DNA of 49,139 nucleotides from Thermoanaerobaculum sp. (GCA_021154885.1 JAJKHS010000034.1:1-49139); one strand, 5' to 3'; shown: positions 17,024-26,765, numbered from the stretch's first letter. Made by a program: numbers and translations. The notes: generated from the letters alone by a model not told the origin.

Positions 17024-19635
17024 TCAGAGCTCCACCTCCTCCAATCCCCCCCAGTACAGCGCGTTCCACAACAGCTTGAACGTCCTGTGCGGCTGTGCCC
17101 GGTGCTGGGGGTGGAAGCCGAGGAGGACGACCTTGCCCTTGCCCACCCCGTACTCCACCACAGCTGCCTTGCGCGTCAGCTTCTCCGCGCCCTTGATGTA
17201 GCCGCTGACGAGGACGTCCTGGGCGTTCTCCGGGTAGGTGGCCACCACCCGCCGCTGGAAACGGGGGTCGGGCAGGCGGGTCTCGAAGGCGGGGGAGTCC
17301 GCGAAGAAGGCGACCTCCTCGGCGTCCATCCCCCAGCTCAGGGGGTGGGAGGTGTCCATCAGGATGCGGAGCATGGAGCCCGGAACGTGGAACTGCTCCT
17401 CGGGGACCTTCTCCAGGACGTTCCTCACCGGCAGCTCCAGCAGGCTGATGGCATAGCCCGAGGACTGATCGAGGGTCACCAGGGTGCCGCCGTCCTGCAC
17501 CCACTTCCTGAGCTTCTCCCCGCCCGCCGTGCCGAGCCCGCCGGCGTAGGGCGGTGGCAGGGGCGAGCCGCCGGAGCCGCTGGACGATCCTTTCTCGATC
17601 GTCCCCGGCTCCATGGCCGGCAGCAGGATCACGTCCACCTTTCCCTGGTAGGCGCCGGTCTTCATCTGTTCGTTGTCCAGGTTCTGGAAGGCGAAGCCGT
17701 AGCGCTCCAGCAGGAACCGGGTCCACCCCTCGTCGAGGTTGGCTACCCAGGGCTTGTAGAGGCCGACGCGGATGGGCTTCACCCGGAAGGCCGGGCCGGC
17801 CGGCGCCCGGTCGAGGGGCGTGATGGGGAGGTGCAGCTCGCGCGACAGCCGGCTCATGGCCTCGGGGGTGGCCTCCCCCGCCGGCACATAGAGATCGCCC
17901 GCCTCGCCGCCGCCGGCGGGAGCCTTCTTCAGCCAATAGACCTTCTTCCTCTCGGCCAGCAGGCGGTTCTGGGCCGTGATGGCCGAGTCGGCTCGATGGG
18001 AGATCCGGTAGCCGCCAGCTCCCTTCGCATTCGCAATCGCCACCTCTCCCCCCGGCCAGACCGGGGCGTCGATCGGCGCCGCGGCGGCCGTGCCAGGGAC
18101 GGGCGTGCCGGCCTCGTCCACCTCGACGCCGAAGGAGAGGGGGAGCGACCAGGCGGTGACGTCGTAGGGCGGCATCACCGGGCCGCCCACGTAGGGGATG
18201 ATCTGCGGATAGCGTTGCGGCCGCAGCATGGTGAGGAGGAACTGGCGGTAGGGCTGGGCGGCGGGGATGACGTACGTCCCCGCCGGATAGGCCGAGCGGC
18301 CGACGGTGAACGCCGCGCCGGCGCGCTCCACCCGCACGCCGTGGCGGATCAGCAGCTCCACCAGCAGGGCCGCCGCGACCGGATCGCCCTGATCCGCCGG
18401 CACCAGGAAGGCGTACGGCGGCTCCTGGCCGCCGCGGTCGATCGCCTCCCGGGCCATGCGGTAGACGTTGAAGAGGAAGTCCTCGCGGTAGCGGGCGCCC
18501 GTCTCCAGAAAGCTGCGGGTGGAGACCAGCTCGTAGTCCACGATGTCGCGCAACCGCCACCAGCCGCCCGGCCAGGGCGAGGGGAAGTTCGACTGGCGCT
18601 TGTACTCCGGCAGCCCCTTGACGCCGCCCTGCAGCTCCCCGGGCTCGACGTAGATGGGCGTCGCGATCCGGGCGCTGGCGATCTCGGTGAGCAGGCCGGT
18701 GACGTTCTTCCACCACGCCGTGTTGCGGGTGCCCCCGGGCCAGTAGCTGTCGAAGATCATGTTGCTCCCCACCCCGAGGTGGCCCGCCTCCTCCAGGCGA
18801 ACGCTCATGCCCGTGCCCAGGAGGTCGGCCTGGCGGAAGATGAGCGAGTGCACGTCCAGAGCGAGGGGGTCGGCCTGAGGCGGCACGAACATGCGCGGCC
18901 CCACCGATCCCATCTGGTGCTCGTCGAGAAAGATCTGGGGGTACCAGCGGTGGTAGAGGAGGTCGTTGACCGCCTGCGTCTCCTTCTGGGTCAGCATGTA
19001 GAAATCGCGATTGTTGTCGTGCCCGGCGTAGACGTGGTAAAGCCAGGGCAGGGGCCCCCCTCGTACGGGGTGCCCACGTACTTGTCGTACCAGTCCACCA
19101 CCATCACCTGACCGTCGGGGTTGATCGACGGCATCAGCAGGAGCACGGCATCGTTCAGCCACGAGAGCACGGCGGGATCCTGGGTGGTGGCCAGGTCGTG
19201 GACGAATTCCAGGGCCATCTGGGTCGAGCCCACCTCGGTGGAGTGGATGGAGCAGGTGACCAGGGCGATGGTCTTCCCCTCCTTCGCCAGGGCGCGGGCC
19301 TCGGCCGCGGAGAGCCCGTCCGGGTTGGCCAGCCGCCGGGCGATCTCCCGGTAGCGGTCCAGGTGCTTCTGGTTCTCCTCCGAGGTGATCACCACCACGA
19401 GCATGTCATTACCCTGGGTGGACTTGCCCGCCGACTCCAGGGAGATGCGGTCGGATGCGGCGTCCACCCGCCGCAGGTACTCCACTACCTTGGGCCAGGG
19501 AGCGAGCTTGCGGTCGGCCCCCACGCGGTGGCCCAGGAAGCTCTCGGGCGTGGGGACCTCGGCGGCGGCCAGGGGTTCCACCAGGGCCGGCACGGCCAGG
19601 CACAGCACGGCGAGGATCGGCAGGATTCGGCGCAT
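17024..19635 (-). pseudogene. Secreted M14-family zinc carboxypeptidase, broken by a one-base frameshift
   Basis: About 870 codons if one base is restored. ATG 19635 has AAGGAGAGCCG upstream and starts a signal peptide (RRILPILAVLCLAVPALV). The N-terminal part carries the HxxE zinc site in TCSIHSTEVGS. The frame breaks in the C6 run at 19055-19060 (G6 on the coding strand): with G7, TPYEGGP continues directly into LPWLYHVYAGHDNNRDFYML. The rest is intact, with a C-terminal class I amidotransferase-like domain common in large bacterial M14 proteins. The length of 2612 bases is one short of a multiple of three. A recent mutation or a homopolymer sequencing error would both explain it. Confidence 0.8.
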
Positions 19636-19695
19636 CGGCTCTCCTTGGATTTCATGCAATCTTTGGCTTTTGGGCATGGCAGACGGCTTGCTTCT

Positions 19696-19725
19696 GTTAT
19701 AACCCGTTGGAACCTCCGGCTCCAA
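19696..19725 (-). promoter_or_regulatory. Possible promoter of the M14 peptidase gene
   Basis: On the minus strand TTGGAG (19725-19720), an 18-base spacer, and TATAAC (19701-19696). The TTATAA core is self-complementary, and on the plus strand TATAAC (19698-19703) lies 42 bases before the divergent gene at 19746, so it may serve both directions. Confidence 0.35.
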
Positions 19726-19745
19726 CTCCCCTTGCAAGGAAACCC

Positions 19746-20450
19746 ATGAAATCGATCCTTCGCAAATCTCTCCTTCTCGGCCTCCTGGCGTTCCTGGTGG
19801 CGGGCCCATGGGTATCCTCGGTGTCCGCGCAGGCTGCGCAAGGGCGTGGGGACGAGGAGTTTCAATATCACTGGCAGCTCCGCAACATCCTCGGCACCCT
19901 GGTCGGCCTGTTCCTGCCCAACCGGGGCGAGGGACAGCTCACCTTCAAGACCGACGGCAACGGCCACCTGCGCAGCGAGCTGACCATCACCTCGGACGTC
20001 GCCAGGCAGGGCGAGTTCTTCCGCTACGGCTCCGAGGTCGATACCCGTACACTACAGCCGATCCGCGCCTGGAGCGCCTACTCCTGGCGCGGCGAGACCA
20101 AGTCGAAGAGCGAGGACATCACCGCGGACGGGGTGCTCGACATCGCCTCCGGTATCTATGCCATCCGGCGCGACCCGCCCCAGAAACCGCGGCGGATGGA
20201 GATCTGGTCGGACGGCAAGGTCTATCCTGTCGTCGTCGTCCCCCAGGGCGTCGAGACCCGGACCCTCCAGGACGGCAAAAAGGTCCAGGTCCAGAAGTTC
20301 TCGATCCGGGGTGTCGACGTGCCCGACCGCGACCGCTGGAAAGGGAGGCTCGACCTCTGGCTGGCCCGCGACGAGGCGGCCACGCCGGTCGAGATCCTGA
20401 TCTCCCGCAATCTCGCGGACGTGCGTATGGAATTGAAGTCGTTGCGCTAG
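19746..20450 (+). CDS. Secreted DUF3108-like protein
   Basis: 234-aa protein from ATG 19746, with CAAGGAAACCC upstream. Signal peptide: KSILRKSLLLGLLAFLVAGP, cleavage near VSAQA. The mature domain has the repeated strands of DUF3108: LTFKTDGNGHLRSELTITSD, EVDTRTLQPIRAWSAY, then DGKKVQVQKFSIRG and DLWLARDEAATPVEILI. The family is periplasmic and beta-barrel-like with no known enzymatic role. It is divergent from the M14 peptidase gene, sharing a 110-base control region, and lies 56 bases before sodC. Confidence 0.7.
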   Translation: MKSILRKSLLLGLLAFLVAGPWVSSVSAQAAQGRGDEEFQYHWQLRNILGTLVGLFLPNRGEGQLTFKTDGNGHLRSELTITSDVARQGEFFRYGSEVDTRTLQPIRAWSAYSWRGETKSKSEDITADGVLDIASGIYAIRRDPPQKPRRMEIWSDGKVYPVVVVPQGVETRTLQDGKKVQVQKFSIRGVDVPDRDRWKGRLDLWLARDEAATPVEILISRNLADVRMELKSLR

Positions 20451-20506
20451 GCAGACGCGATATCCTGGCGAACCATGGCAGTCCATCTTCTCAGGAGGAG
20501 AGAGCG

Positions 20507-21145
20507 ATGAATCATTCCAGGTATGGTTGGACCCTCTTGGCGGCGGCGGGGCTTCTGGTCCTGACCACCTGCGGCCCGAAGTACGAGAAGGCGACGACCA
20601 GCGATCACGCGCGGGATATGACGGACCACTCGCCCGCCCCCAAGCCGATGTCCGCCTCGCCCCTGGCCGCGACGGCGACGCTCCAGGGCGATCCCGCGAA
20701 CACCGCGTTCTCCGGCACGGTCACCTTCACGCCGGCGGCGGGCGGCGCCGTCCACGTCGTGGCCGACGTCAAGGGCGTGCCGCCGGGCAAGCACGGCCTC
20801 CATCTCCACGCCAACGGCGAGTGCGTGCACGGGGATGAAGCCGGCAAGCATTTCGCCTCGGCCGGCGGCCACTTCAACCCCACCAACGCGCCCCACGCCT
20901 GCCCTCCCACCGACCCCCGCCACGCGGGTGACTTCGGCAACATCGAAGTGGACGCCAGCGGCAACGGCCACCTGGACCTCACCTCCAAGGCGATCTCCGT
21001 GACCGGCTCCAACGCGGTGGTGGGCAAGGCCGTCATCCTCCACGCCGGCGCCGACGACTGCACCACCCAGCCCACCGGCAACTCCGGCGACCGGCTGGCC
21101 TGCGGGGTGGTCAATTTGAGCGGGGTGGAGAACCAGGGACATTGA
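20507..21145 (+). CDS. sodC: Cu/Zn superoxide dismutase, lipoprotein form
   Basis: 212-aa SodC that converts extracytoplasmic superoxide to hydrogen peroxide and oxygen. The N-terminus ends in a lipobox-like LLVLTTC (Cys22), so the protein is probably membrane-anchored. Metal ligands are in place: HGLHLHANGEC, GGHFNPTNAPHACPP, RHAGDFGNIEV and GKAVILHAGADD. The disulfide cysteines are in HANGEC and RLACGVV. ATG 20507 is preceded by TCAGGAGGAGAGAGCG, a strong ribosome-binding site. Confidence 0.93.
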   Translation: MNHSRYGWTLLAAAGLLVLTTCGPKYEKATTSDHARDMTDHSPAPKPMSASPLAATATLQGDPANTAFSGTVTFTPAAGGAVHVVADVKGVPPGKHGLHLHANGECVHGDEAGKHFASAGGHFNPTNAPHACPPTDPRHAGDFGNIEVDASGNGHLDLTSKAISVTGSNAVVGKAVILHAGADDCTTQPTGNSGDRLACGVVNLSGVENQGH

Positions 21146-21194
21146 GGCCCCGCCCCTCAGGTCTCTACCTGGCTGGAGTCGGTGGACGCTTCCG

Positions 21195-22532
21195 TTATGC
21201 GTACCGCGTCCACTTCCAGATCTCCTGCAGCGTCGGCTTTTTGCCGTACATCAGGATGCCGACCCGGTAGATGCGGGCGCAGACCCAGATCATGCCGATC
21301 ACGAACGACAGCGTCAGCACGTAGGCCAGGGCGAGCTGCCAGGCCGGCGGCATCTCGATGGCGATGCGCAGCGGCATGACCAGCGGCGTGAACAGGGGGA
21401 AGAGCGACATCGCCACCGCCATCGTCGAGCTCGGGTCGTTGATGATCTGGTTGAGCACCATCACCGGCGCCACGATGAACACCACCGCGATGCTCGCCAC
21501 CTGCTGCGCCTCCTGGAGGTTGTTGAACGAGGCGCCGATGGCGGCGTAGAACGTGGCATAGGCGAAGAAGCCCAGGATGAAGAGGAACGCCAGGTTGAGC
21601 GTCATGCCGATCGTCAGCGAGGGCATCGTCACTCCTGCCGGCAGAAAGGCGAGGGTCGCCACGATGCCCGGGGCCGTCAGCACCAGGACGGTGCCGAGCC
21701 AGATGGCGAGCTGAGTCATGCCCACGAGGCAGATGCCCAGGAGCTTGCCCATCATCAGCTCGAAGGGTGTGATGGCCGAGATCAACACCTCAATCACCCG
21801 CGTCCCCTTCTCCTCCAGCACCCCGGTCATCACCTGCTGGCCCCACATCAGAATGCTCATGTAGAGAAGGAAGAAGAGGACCACAGCGAAGATCAACCCG
21901 GCGACGCCCCCGCCGCTCGTTCCCGTCCCCGGCACTTGCACGGCGTCGAGCTCCACCCGCTTGGTGAGCTCCTCCATGCGGGCCGGATCGATCCCCGCCT
22001 GCCGTAACCGGACGCGGCGCACCACTTCCGAGAGGTCTCCCCGCAACGTCTCCTGGGTGATGAAGTTCGTGGTGTTACGGGCGTGATACTCCGCCGCTTC
22101 GTCTTTCAACACGCCGGGGCCGAGCCACATCCAGGCGTCGACCTTCCCCTTCCCGTTTCGCACCCGGGTATCCAGATCCCGCCGCTGCACCCGGGGGTCG
22201 GCCCCCGGCGTCTGCGTCTCGATGGTGAAGTCCGCCAGGCGGGACTCCCCCTTGCCGGAAGGCCGGCGAACCGGCGCGGCGGCGGCCTCCTTGGACTTCG
22301 CCGCCGCGGTCTTGGCCATCTGCGCCTTCAAGGCCTCGGCGACTCCCTGGCCTGTCGCGTCCACGACGACGATCGTCTGGCTGGTATGGCTCTTGGAGAT
22401 CAGGAGGGTCGGCAGGATCGTCACCGCCGCGGCGAACAGCGGCACCGCCAGAGTGGCGATCCAGAACCCCTTGTTCTTGACTCGCGACAGGTACTCCCGC
22501 TTGAGAACCACGAAGATACTGTCAAGCCGCAT
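21195..22532 (-). CDS. ABC-2 type permease (NatB/YhaP-like)
   Basis: 445-aa membrane protein: one N-terminal helix (GFWIATLAVPLFAAAVTILP), an extracytoplasmic domain of about 190 residues, then five or six helices from about residue 225, including the EEKGTRVIEVLISAITPFELMMGKLLG motif characteristic of NatB-type exporter permeases. The start overlaps the ATPase gene by 11 bases, so the two form one exporter. Characterised relatives export sodium; the substrate here cannot be told. Confidence 0.88.
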   Translation of the reverse strand: MRLDSIFVVLKREYLSRVKNKGFWIATLAVPLFAAAVTILPTLLISKSHTSQTIVVVDATGQGVAEALKAQMAKTAAAKSKEAAAAPVRRPSGKGESRLADFTIETQTPGADPRVQRRDLDTRVRNGKGKVDAWMWLGPGVLKDEAAEYHARNTTNFITQETLRGDLSEVVRRVRLRQAGIDPARMEELTKRVELDAVQVPGTGTSGGGVAGLIFAVVLFFLLYMSILMWGQQVMTGVLEEKGTRVIEVLISAITPFELMMGKLLGICLVGMTQLAIWLGTVLVLTAPGIVATLAFLPAGVTMPSLTIGMTLNLAFLFILGFFAYATFYAAIGASFNNLQEAQQVASIAVVFIVAPVMVLNQIINDPSSTMAVAMSLFPLFTPLVMPLRIAIEMPPAWQLALAYVLTLSFVIGMIWVCARIYRVGILMYGKKPTLQEIWKWTRYA

Positions 22533-23424
22533 CGCGCACCGCCTTCATGAAGATCTGTTCGAGCTCCGGCTCTTCCGAGCGGAACTCGCGGACTTTCAGG
22601 AACCCGACCATCTGCCGCAGCGCCTCGGCGCCGTCGGCGTCCGGCCGGAGCATCAGCTTCACCTCGCCGTTCTGGATCGTGGCCTGCTCCACTTCGGGCA
22701 TCGTCTTCAGCCGCTCGAGGTCCCCTTCCGCCAGCAGCCGGAAGGAGTTGCCTCCCACTCGCCGCTTGATGTCCCTGAGCTCGCCGTCCAGCACCGCCCG
22801 GCCGCTGGAGATCAGGCAGATGTGGTCGCACATCCGCTCCGCCAGCTCCATGCCATGGGTGGAGAGCACGACGCTCTTGCCCTGCGTGCGGTAGTCCTGG
22901 AGCAACTCGCGGAACAGCTCCTGGTTGAGGGGATCGAGGCCCGAGAACGGCTCGTCGAGGATGAGCAGGTCCGGCTTGTGGAGCACCGTGCCGATGAGCT
23001 GCACCTTCTGCTGCATGCCCTTCGAGAGCTCCTCGATCTTCTTCTTCGCCCACGGGGCCAGCTCCACCCGCGCCAGCCAGCGCTCGACCTCGGGCACGAG
23101 CTGGGCCCGCTTCAGGCCCCGGATCTCGCCGAGGAAGAGGAGCTGGTCCATCACCGTCATCTTCCGGTACAGCCCCCGCTCCTCCGGCAGGTAGCCGATG
23201 CGGCGCAGGTCGTCCCCTGTGCGCGGGTGGCCGAAGACGAGCACCTCGCCCGAGTCGGGAGCCGTGATGTTCATGATCATGCGGATCGTGGAGGTCTTGC
23301 CCGCCCCGTTCGGTCCCAGGAGGCCGAAGATGCTGCCGGGGGGAACCGACATCGAGACGCCGCCCACCGCCACGAAATCGCCGTAGCTCTTGCGCACGTC
23401 CCGTACTTCGAGAATGGGTGTCAT
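22522..23424 (-). CDS. ABC transporter ATPase (NatA-like)
   Basis: 300-aa ATPase. ATG 23424 (MTPILEVRDV) is chosen over longer starts because upstream residues do not match the family. Walker A GPNGAGKTS (about residues 38-46), the signature LSKGMQQKVQLI, Walker B LLILDEPFSGLDP and the H-loop STHGMELAER. The C-terminal extension of about 80 residues, ending in PELEQIFMKAV, is typical of the NatA/DrrA group. First gene of a two-gene exporter operon; the 270-base gap upstream holds no clear promoter. Confidence 0.92.
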   Translation of the reverse strand: MTPILEVRDVRKSYGDFVAVGGVSMSVPPGSIFGLLGPNGAGKTSTIRMIMNITAPDSGEVLVFGHPRTGDDLRRIGYLPEERGLYRKMTVMDQLLFLGEIRGLKRAQLVPEVERWLARVELAPWAKKKIEELSKGMQQKVQLIGTVLHKPDLLILDEPFSGLDPLNQELFRELLQDYRTQGKSVVLSTHGMELAERMCDHICLISSGRAVLDGELRDIKRRVGGNSFRLLAEGDLERLKTMPEVEQATIQNGEVKLMLRPDADGAEALRQMVGFLKVREFRSEEPELEQIFMKAVRDAA

Positions 23425-23694
23425 GGATTTTTTCCTCTGGTTGGTTCGCTCCTGATACGCAGGAGGCCCCGGGAGGTTTCCCCCCCCGGCTCCCTGGGAC
23501 AGGGCCGGGTAAGCATATGCCGCCTTCGTGGCCTGGCAGGGATCTGGCAGGGTGGAAGCCTTCACGACTCCGCCCTGTTTTCACCTGCGGAGCGCAACTC
23601 TCGCACCGTAATGTGCGTAGAAATGTTCAGGGACTAGTCTCACCTTCGAGCTGGTCCATACCATCCCCGGCGACCGCCGCCGAAAGAGGGTCAC

Positions 23695-24921
23695 ATGGAG
23701 CCCCGACATCTATCGTCCCAGGATTTCCGGACCTTCGCCGAGGGCGTCCTGCCCCGCGAGCGGGCGCGAACGGCCGTGGCCCATCTGCTGCGCGGCTGCG
23801 GGGCCTGCCGCGCTGCGGTAGCGCCCCTCTGGAGCCCGGCCGCGCCGGTCGAGCCCGACGCCTACGACGCGGCTTTCGAGCGCGTGGCCGCGACCCTCGG
23901 CGGCCGGGCCCGCCCTGGCGAGCCCGCCGGCGTCCAGGGGCCTGACCGAGTGGACGACCTCCTTCAGCGCGCCTGGTCGCTGCGCCACGACGATCCCGCC
24001 GAGATGCTGCGCGTCGCGCGCCTCGCCGTGCTCACCGCCAGCGGCCTCTCCCCGGCCATCGGCAGGCCCCAGGTGGCGGACCTCCAGGGCCGCTCCTGGG
24101 CCGGCTTCGGCAACGCCTGCCGCATCGCCGGCGACCTCGAGCAGGCGCAGGGGGCCTTCGACCGGGCCGCCGGGTTTCTCAACCGGGGGACGGGCGACCC
24201 GCTGAGCCGGGCGCAGCTCTACGACTTCCAGGCCTCTCTCGAATCGGCGCGCGGCTACTACGACCTCGCCCTGGCGGCCCTCGACGCCGTCCAGGCCCTC
24301 CACCACGAGCGGGGCGACCGGCACCTGGAAGGGCGGGCGCTCATCTCCAAAGGTCTCCAGACCGGCTACGCCGGCCGGCCGCGGGACGCCTTCCGCCTCA
24401 CCCAGGAGGGGCTCGCCCTGCTCGACGAGGAGCGGGATCCGGGGCTCGCCGTCTCCGCCATCCACAACCAGCTCTGGTTCCTGGTGGAGAGTGGGCACCC
24501 CGGAGAGGCCCGGGACCTGCTGACGAGCCACCGGGAGCGCCTCGCCACCGGCGGCGCCCAGTGCCTCGACCTCCTCTGGCTCGAAGGGCGGATCAAGGCC
24601 GGCCTGCGCGAGCTCGACGGCGCCCTCCTCGACCTCGAAGCCGCCGAGCAGGCCTTCGCGGCCGCCGGCCGGCGCTCCCAGGCCGCGGGCGTCAAGCTCG
24701 ACCTGGCCGCGCTCCAGATCCGCCTCGGCGAGCCGGTCCGCGCCCTGACCCTGGTGCGCGACGCCGAAGAGACCTTCGCCCGGCTGGGAGCCTCGCGGAC
24801 CACCCGTATGGCCCTCGCCTTCCTGCGCCGCTCCCTCTCCGAGCGGGAGGTCCCCGCGCGGTTCGTCCTCAGCCTGGCGGACCTCGTTCGCCGTCATCAG
24901 ACGGCGGCGGTAAGAGGGTAG
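23695..24921 (+). CDS. Zinc-finger/TPR protein, tandem paralogue 1
   Basis: 408-aa soluble protein. The N-terminus (SSQDFRTFAEGVLPRERART, then HLLRGCGAC) resembles the zinc-binding anti-sigma fold, here as H-x4-C-x2-C. The rest is helical TPR-like repeats (for example RAQLYDFQASLESARGYYDL). It is followed 14 bases later by a close paralogue with shared blocks such as GRALISKGLQ, TGDPL and LDLLWLEGRI. More distantly related to the protein at 6011. No sigma gene adjoins it, so the partner is unknown. Confidence 0.65.
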   Translation: MEPRHLSSQDFRTFAEGVLPRERARTAVAHLLRGCGACRAAVAPLWSPAAPVEPDAYDAAFERVAATLGGRARPGEPAGVQGPDRVDDLLQRAWSLRHDDPAEMLRVARLAVLTASGLSPAIGRPQVADLQGRSWAGFGNACRIAGDLEQAQGAFDRAAGFLNRGTGDPLSRAQLYDFQASLESARGYYDLALAALDAVQALHHERGDRHLEGRALISKGLQTGYAGRPRDAFRLTQEGLALLDEERDPGLAVSAIHNQLWFLVESGHPGEARDLLTSHRERLATGGAQCLDLLWLEGRIKAGLRELDGALLDLEAAEQAFAAAGRRSQAAGVKLDLAALQIRLGEPVRALTLVRDAEETFARLGASRTTRMALAFLRRSLSEREVPARFVLSLADLVRRHQTAAVRG

Positions 24922-24935
24922 ACAAGGATAAAAAA

Positions 24936-26351
24936 ATGGAGGCACCGCACTCGCACGACCCGTTTCATAGTAACATTGAAGATGGAAGCTCAGACCGCGC
25001 CAGGACGCGGGGAGAGGAGGCTGTGGTGGAGGGACACCCGACACCTCAGGAGCTCCGGGCGTTCGCCGAGGGCGAGCTCCCCAAGGAGCGGGCGCGGACC
25101 GTCGTCGCCCACTTCCTTCGTGGTTGTGCGAGCTGCCGCGCCGAGACCGCGGCCCTCCTGAACCTGATCCGCATCCGTCGCGGTCCGCGGGAGGCCACGC
25201 CCGAGCGGCTCCAGGCCTACGACGAGGCCTTCGACCGCGTCTACGAAATCCTGCGGGCCGGCCGCATACCCGAGACGCCCACCGCCTTCGAGACCGGCAA
25301 TCCGGCCTGGCTCCACGCCCTCGCGGGCGTTTCCCCGGGCCTGCACGGCCCTGAGCTGGTGGAAGCGCTCCTGGCGAGGGCCTGGTCGCTGCGGCACGAG
25401 AGGCCAGCCGACATGGCCCGGATCTCCCGTCTGGCCGTGCTCACGGCCGGTGGCTTGAGCACCGAAACCTGGGGGGGGCGGCCGGTGGCCGACCTCAGTT
25501 GCGCGGCCTGGTCCTGCCTCGGCAACGCCTGCCGGATCACCGGCGACCTCGACCAGGCCCAGGACGCCCTCGACCACGCCGCGGCGCTCCTCGACGCCGG
25601 CACCGGCGACCCGCTCCTGCGGGCGCGCCTCTACGACTTCCAGGCCTCCCTCGAATCCACCCGCGGGCGCTACGACCGGGCGCTCACCGCCCTGGACGTG
25701 GTGGTGGAAATCCACCGCGAACGGGGGGACCAGCATCTGGAAGGTCGGGCCCTCATCTCCAAGGGGCTCCAGGCGGGCTACGCCGGCCGGACCCGGCAGG
25801 CCCTCCGCCTCACCCGCGAGGGGCTGGCCCTGATCGACGAGGAGCGCGAGCCGGACCTCGTCCTCACAGGCCTCCAAAACCAGCTCTGGTTCCAGGTGGA
25901 GAGCGGGCGTCCGCGCGAAGCTCAGCGCTTCCTGGAAGCCCACCGGGACCGCCTCGCCACCGGCGAGACCCAGCGCCTGGACCTCCTCTGGCTGGAGGGG
26001 CGGATCGCCGCGGCCCTCAACCGGTTGACCCTCGCGCAGAGCCTGCTCGATGAAGCCTACCAGTCCTTCGAGCTCGCGGGCTTCGCCCACAAGGCCGCCA
26101 ACGTCAGCATCGACCTCGCCGCCCTGGCCCTCCGGCTGGATCAGCCCGCGAAGGCCCGAGCCCTCATCCGCTCCGCCGAAGACGCCTTCCGCGACCTCGA
26201 CGCCCCCAAGAGCACCCTCGTCGCCTTGAGCTTCCTCCACCGCCGCCTCACCGAAAAGCAGGTCCCCGTCCACCTCGTGCTGCGGCTGGCGGATCTGGTG
26301 CGGCGGACTCAGATGGAGGCGGGACGGGGGATGGAACCGGGTTGGGCGTAA
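24936..26351 (+). CDS. Zinc-finger/TPR protein, tandem paralogue 2
   Basis: 471-aa paralogue of the preceding gene. ATG 24936 adds about 32 residues before the conserved TPQELRAFAEGELPKERART; GTG 25024 is an alternative start giving an N-terminus like paralogue 1. It has HFLRGCASC (H-x4-C-x2-C) and the same TPR array (RARLYDFQASLESTRGRYDR, GRALISKGLQAGYAGRTRQA). The high similarity over the whole length indicates tandem duplication. Both copies appear intact, implying that both are used. Confidence 0.65.
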   Translation: MEAPHSHDPFHSNIEDGSSDRARTRGEEAVVEGHPTPQELRAFAEGELPKERARTVVAHFLRGCASCRAETAALLNLIRIRRGPREATPERLQAYDEAFDRVYEILRAGRIPETPTAFETGNPAWLHALAGVSPGLHGPELVEALLARAWSLRHERPADMARISRLAVLTAGGLSTETWGGRPVADLSCAAWSCLGNACRITGDLDQAQDALDHAAALLDAGTGDPLLRARLYDFQASLESTRGRYDRALTALDVVVEIHRERGDQHLEGRALISKGLQAGYAGRTRQALRLTREGLALIDEEREPDLVLTGLQNQLWFQVESGRPREAQRFLEAHRDRLATGETQRLDLLWLEGRIAAALNRLTLAQSLLDEAYQSFELAGFAHKAANVSIDLAALALRLDQPAKARALIRSAEDAFRDLDAPKSTLVALSFLHRRLTEKQVPVHLVLRLADLVRRTQMEAGRGMEPGWA

Positions 26352-26413
26352 GTATCACCGAGGCCACAAGGAGTAGCCCCGGCGAGATCAACCGGCAGGT
26401 CAGAGGGAAGGGT

Positions 26414-26603
26414 CTAGAGGCACTGGCGAGGACCGCAGGAGTAGGTGGGACAGTCATCGCAGGTGTGGTTCGAGTTGCCGCACTGAGCGGGAGGTATGCT
26501 GAAGGCCCCCACCGCCTCGCCCAGCTCCTTGGAATCCAGTTTGCGCAGCGTCTCGCGGTTGAGGACGAGGGTCTTCAGTTTTCCGATTCGTCTTCTTGTG
26601 CAT
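26414..26603 (-). pseudogene. Lanthipeptide-like (RiPP) precursor with a one-base frameshift
   Basis: ATG 26603 follows AAGGAGTCGCG, an ideal ribosome-binding site, and begins MHKKTNRK. The rest of a class I lanthipeptide-type leader (LKTLVLNRETLRKL, then ELGEAVGA) and a Cys/Ser/Thr-rich core (HTCDDCPTYSCGPRQCL) lie in the next frame. The frames are joined by the A4 run at 26579-26582 (coding strand); with three A's the product is a continuous 62-residue precursor. No other ATG, GTG or TTG fits the leader frame nearby. No modification, transport or immunity gene is in the window, so it would be an orphan. A sequencing indel cannot be excluded. Confidence 0.6.
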
Positions 26604-26765
26604 CGCGACTCCTTTTCGGGGCGGGAAGAGAGGACCCGCCAATAGGGAAGGTGCTTCGCCCTCCCAAGGGCGCGCCCACCGGGCCCGTCACGGCGAGGAG
26701 TGTTCGACCGCGCCGGCAGGACGCGTGACGAGTGGCGCGGTAGACTGGGTCGAGGAGGGGCAGCG

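Noticed and set aside
15686-19111. Very long open frame (over 1100 codons) on the plus strand crossing the kinase and the M14 peptidase region
   Set aside because: It is Arg/Pro/Gly-rich shadow coding from high G+C; it covers two well-recognised genes in other frames and matches no family.
23425-23694. Regulatory RNA or promoter in the 270-base gap between the NatA-like ATPase and the TPR genes
   Set aside because: Only a G/C-rich imperfect stem near 23465-23490 was seen; no convincing -35/-10 pair or conserved RNA pattern.
26454-26642. Reading frame starting upstream of the RiPP-like ATG and continuing in the MHKKTNRK frame
   Set aside because: After eight residues the frame loses all family features; the neighbouring frame carries the leader and Cys-rich core, so a frameshift is the better explanation.
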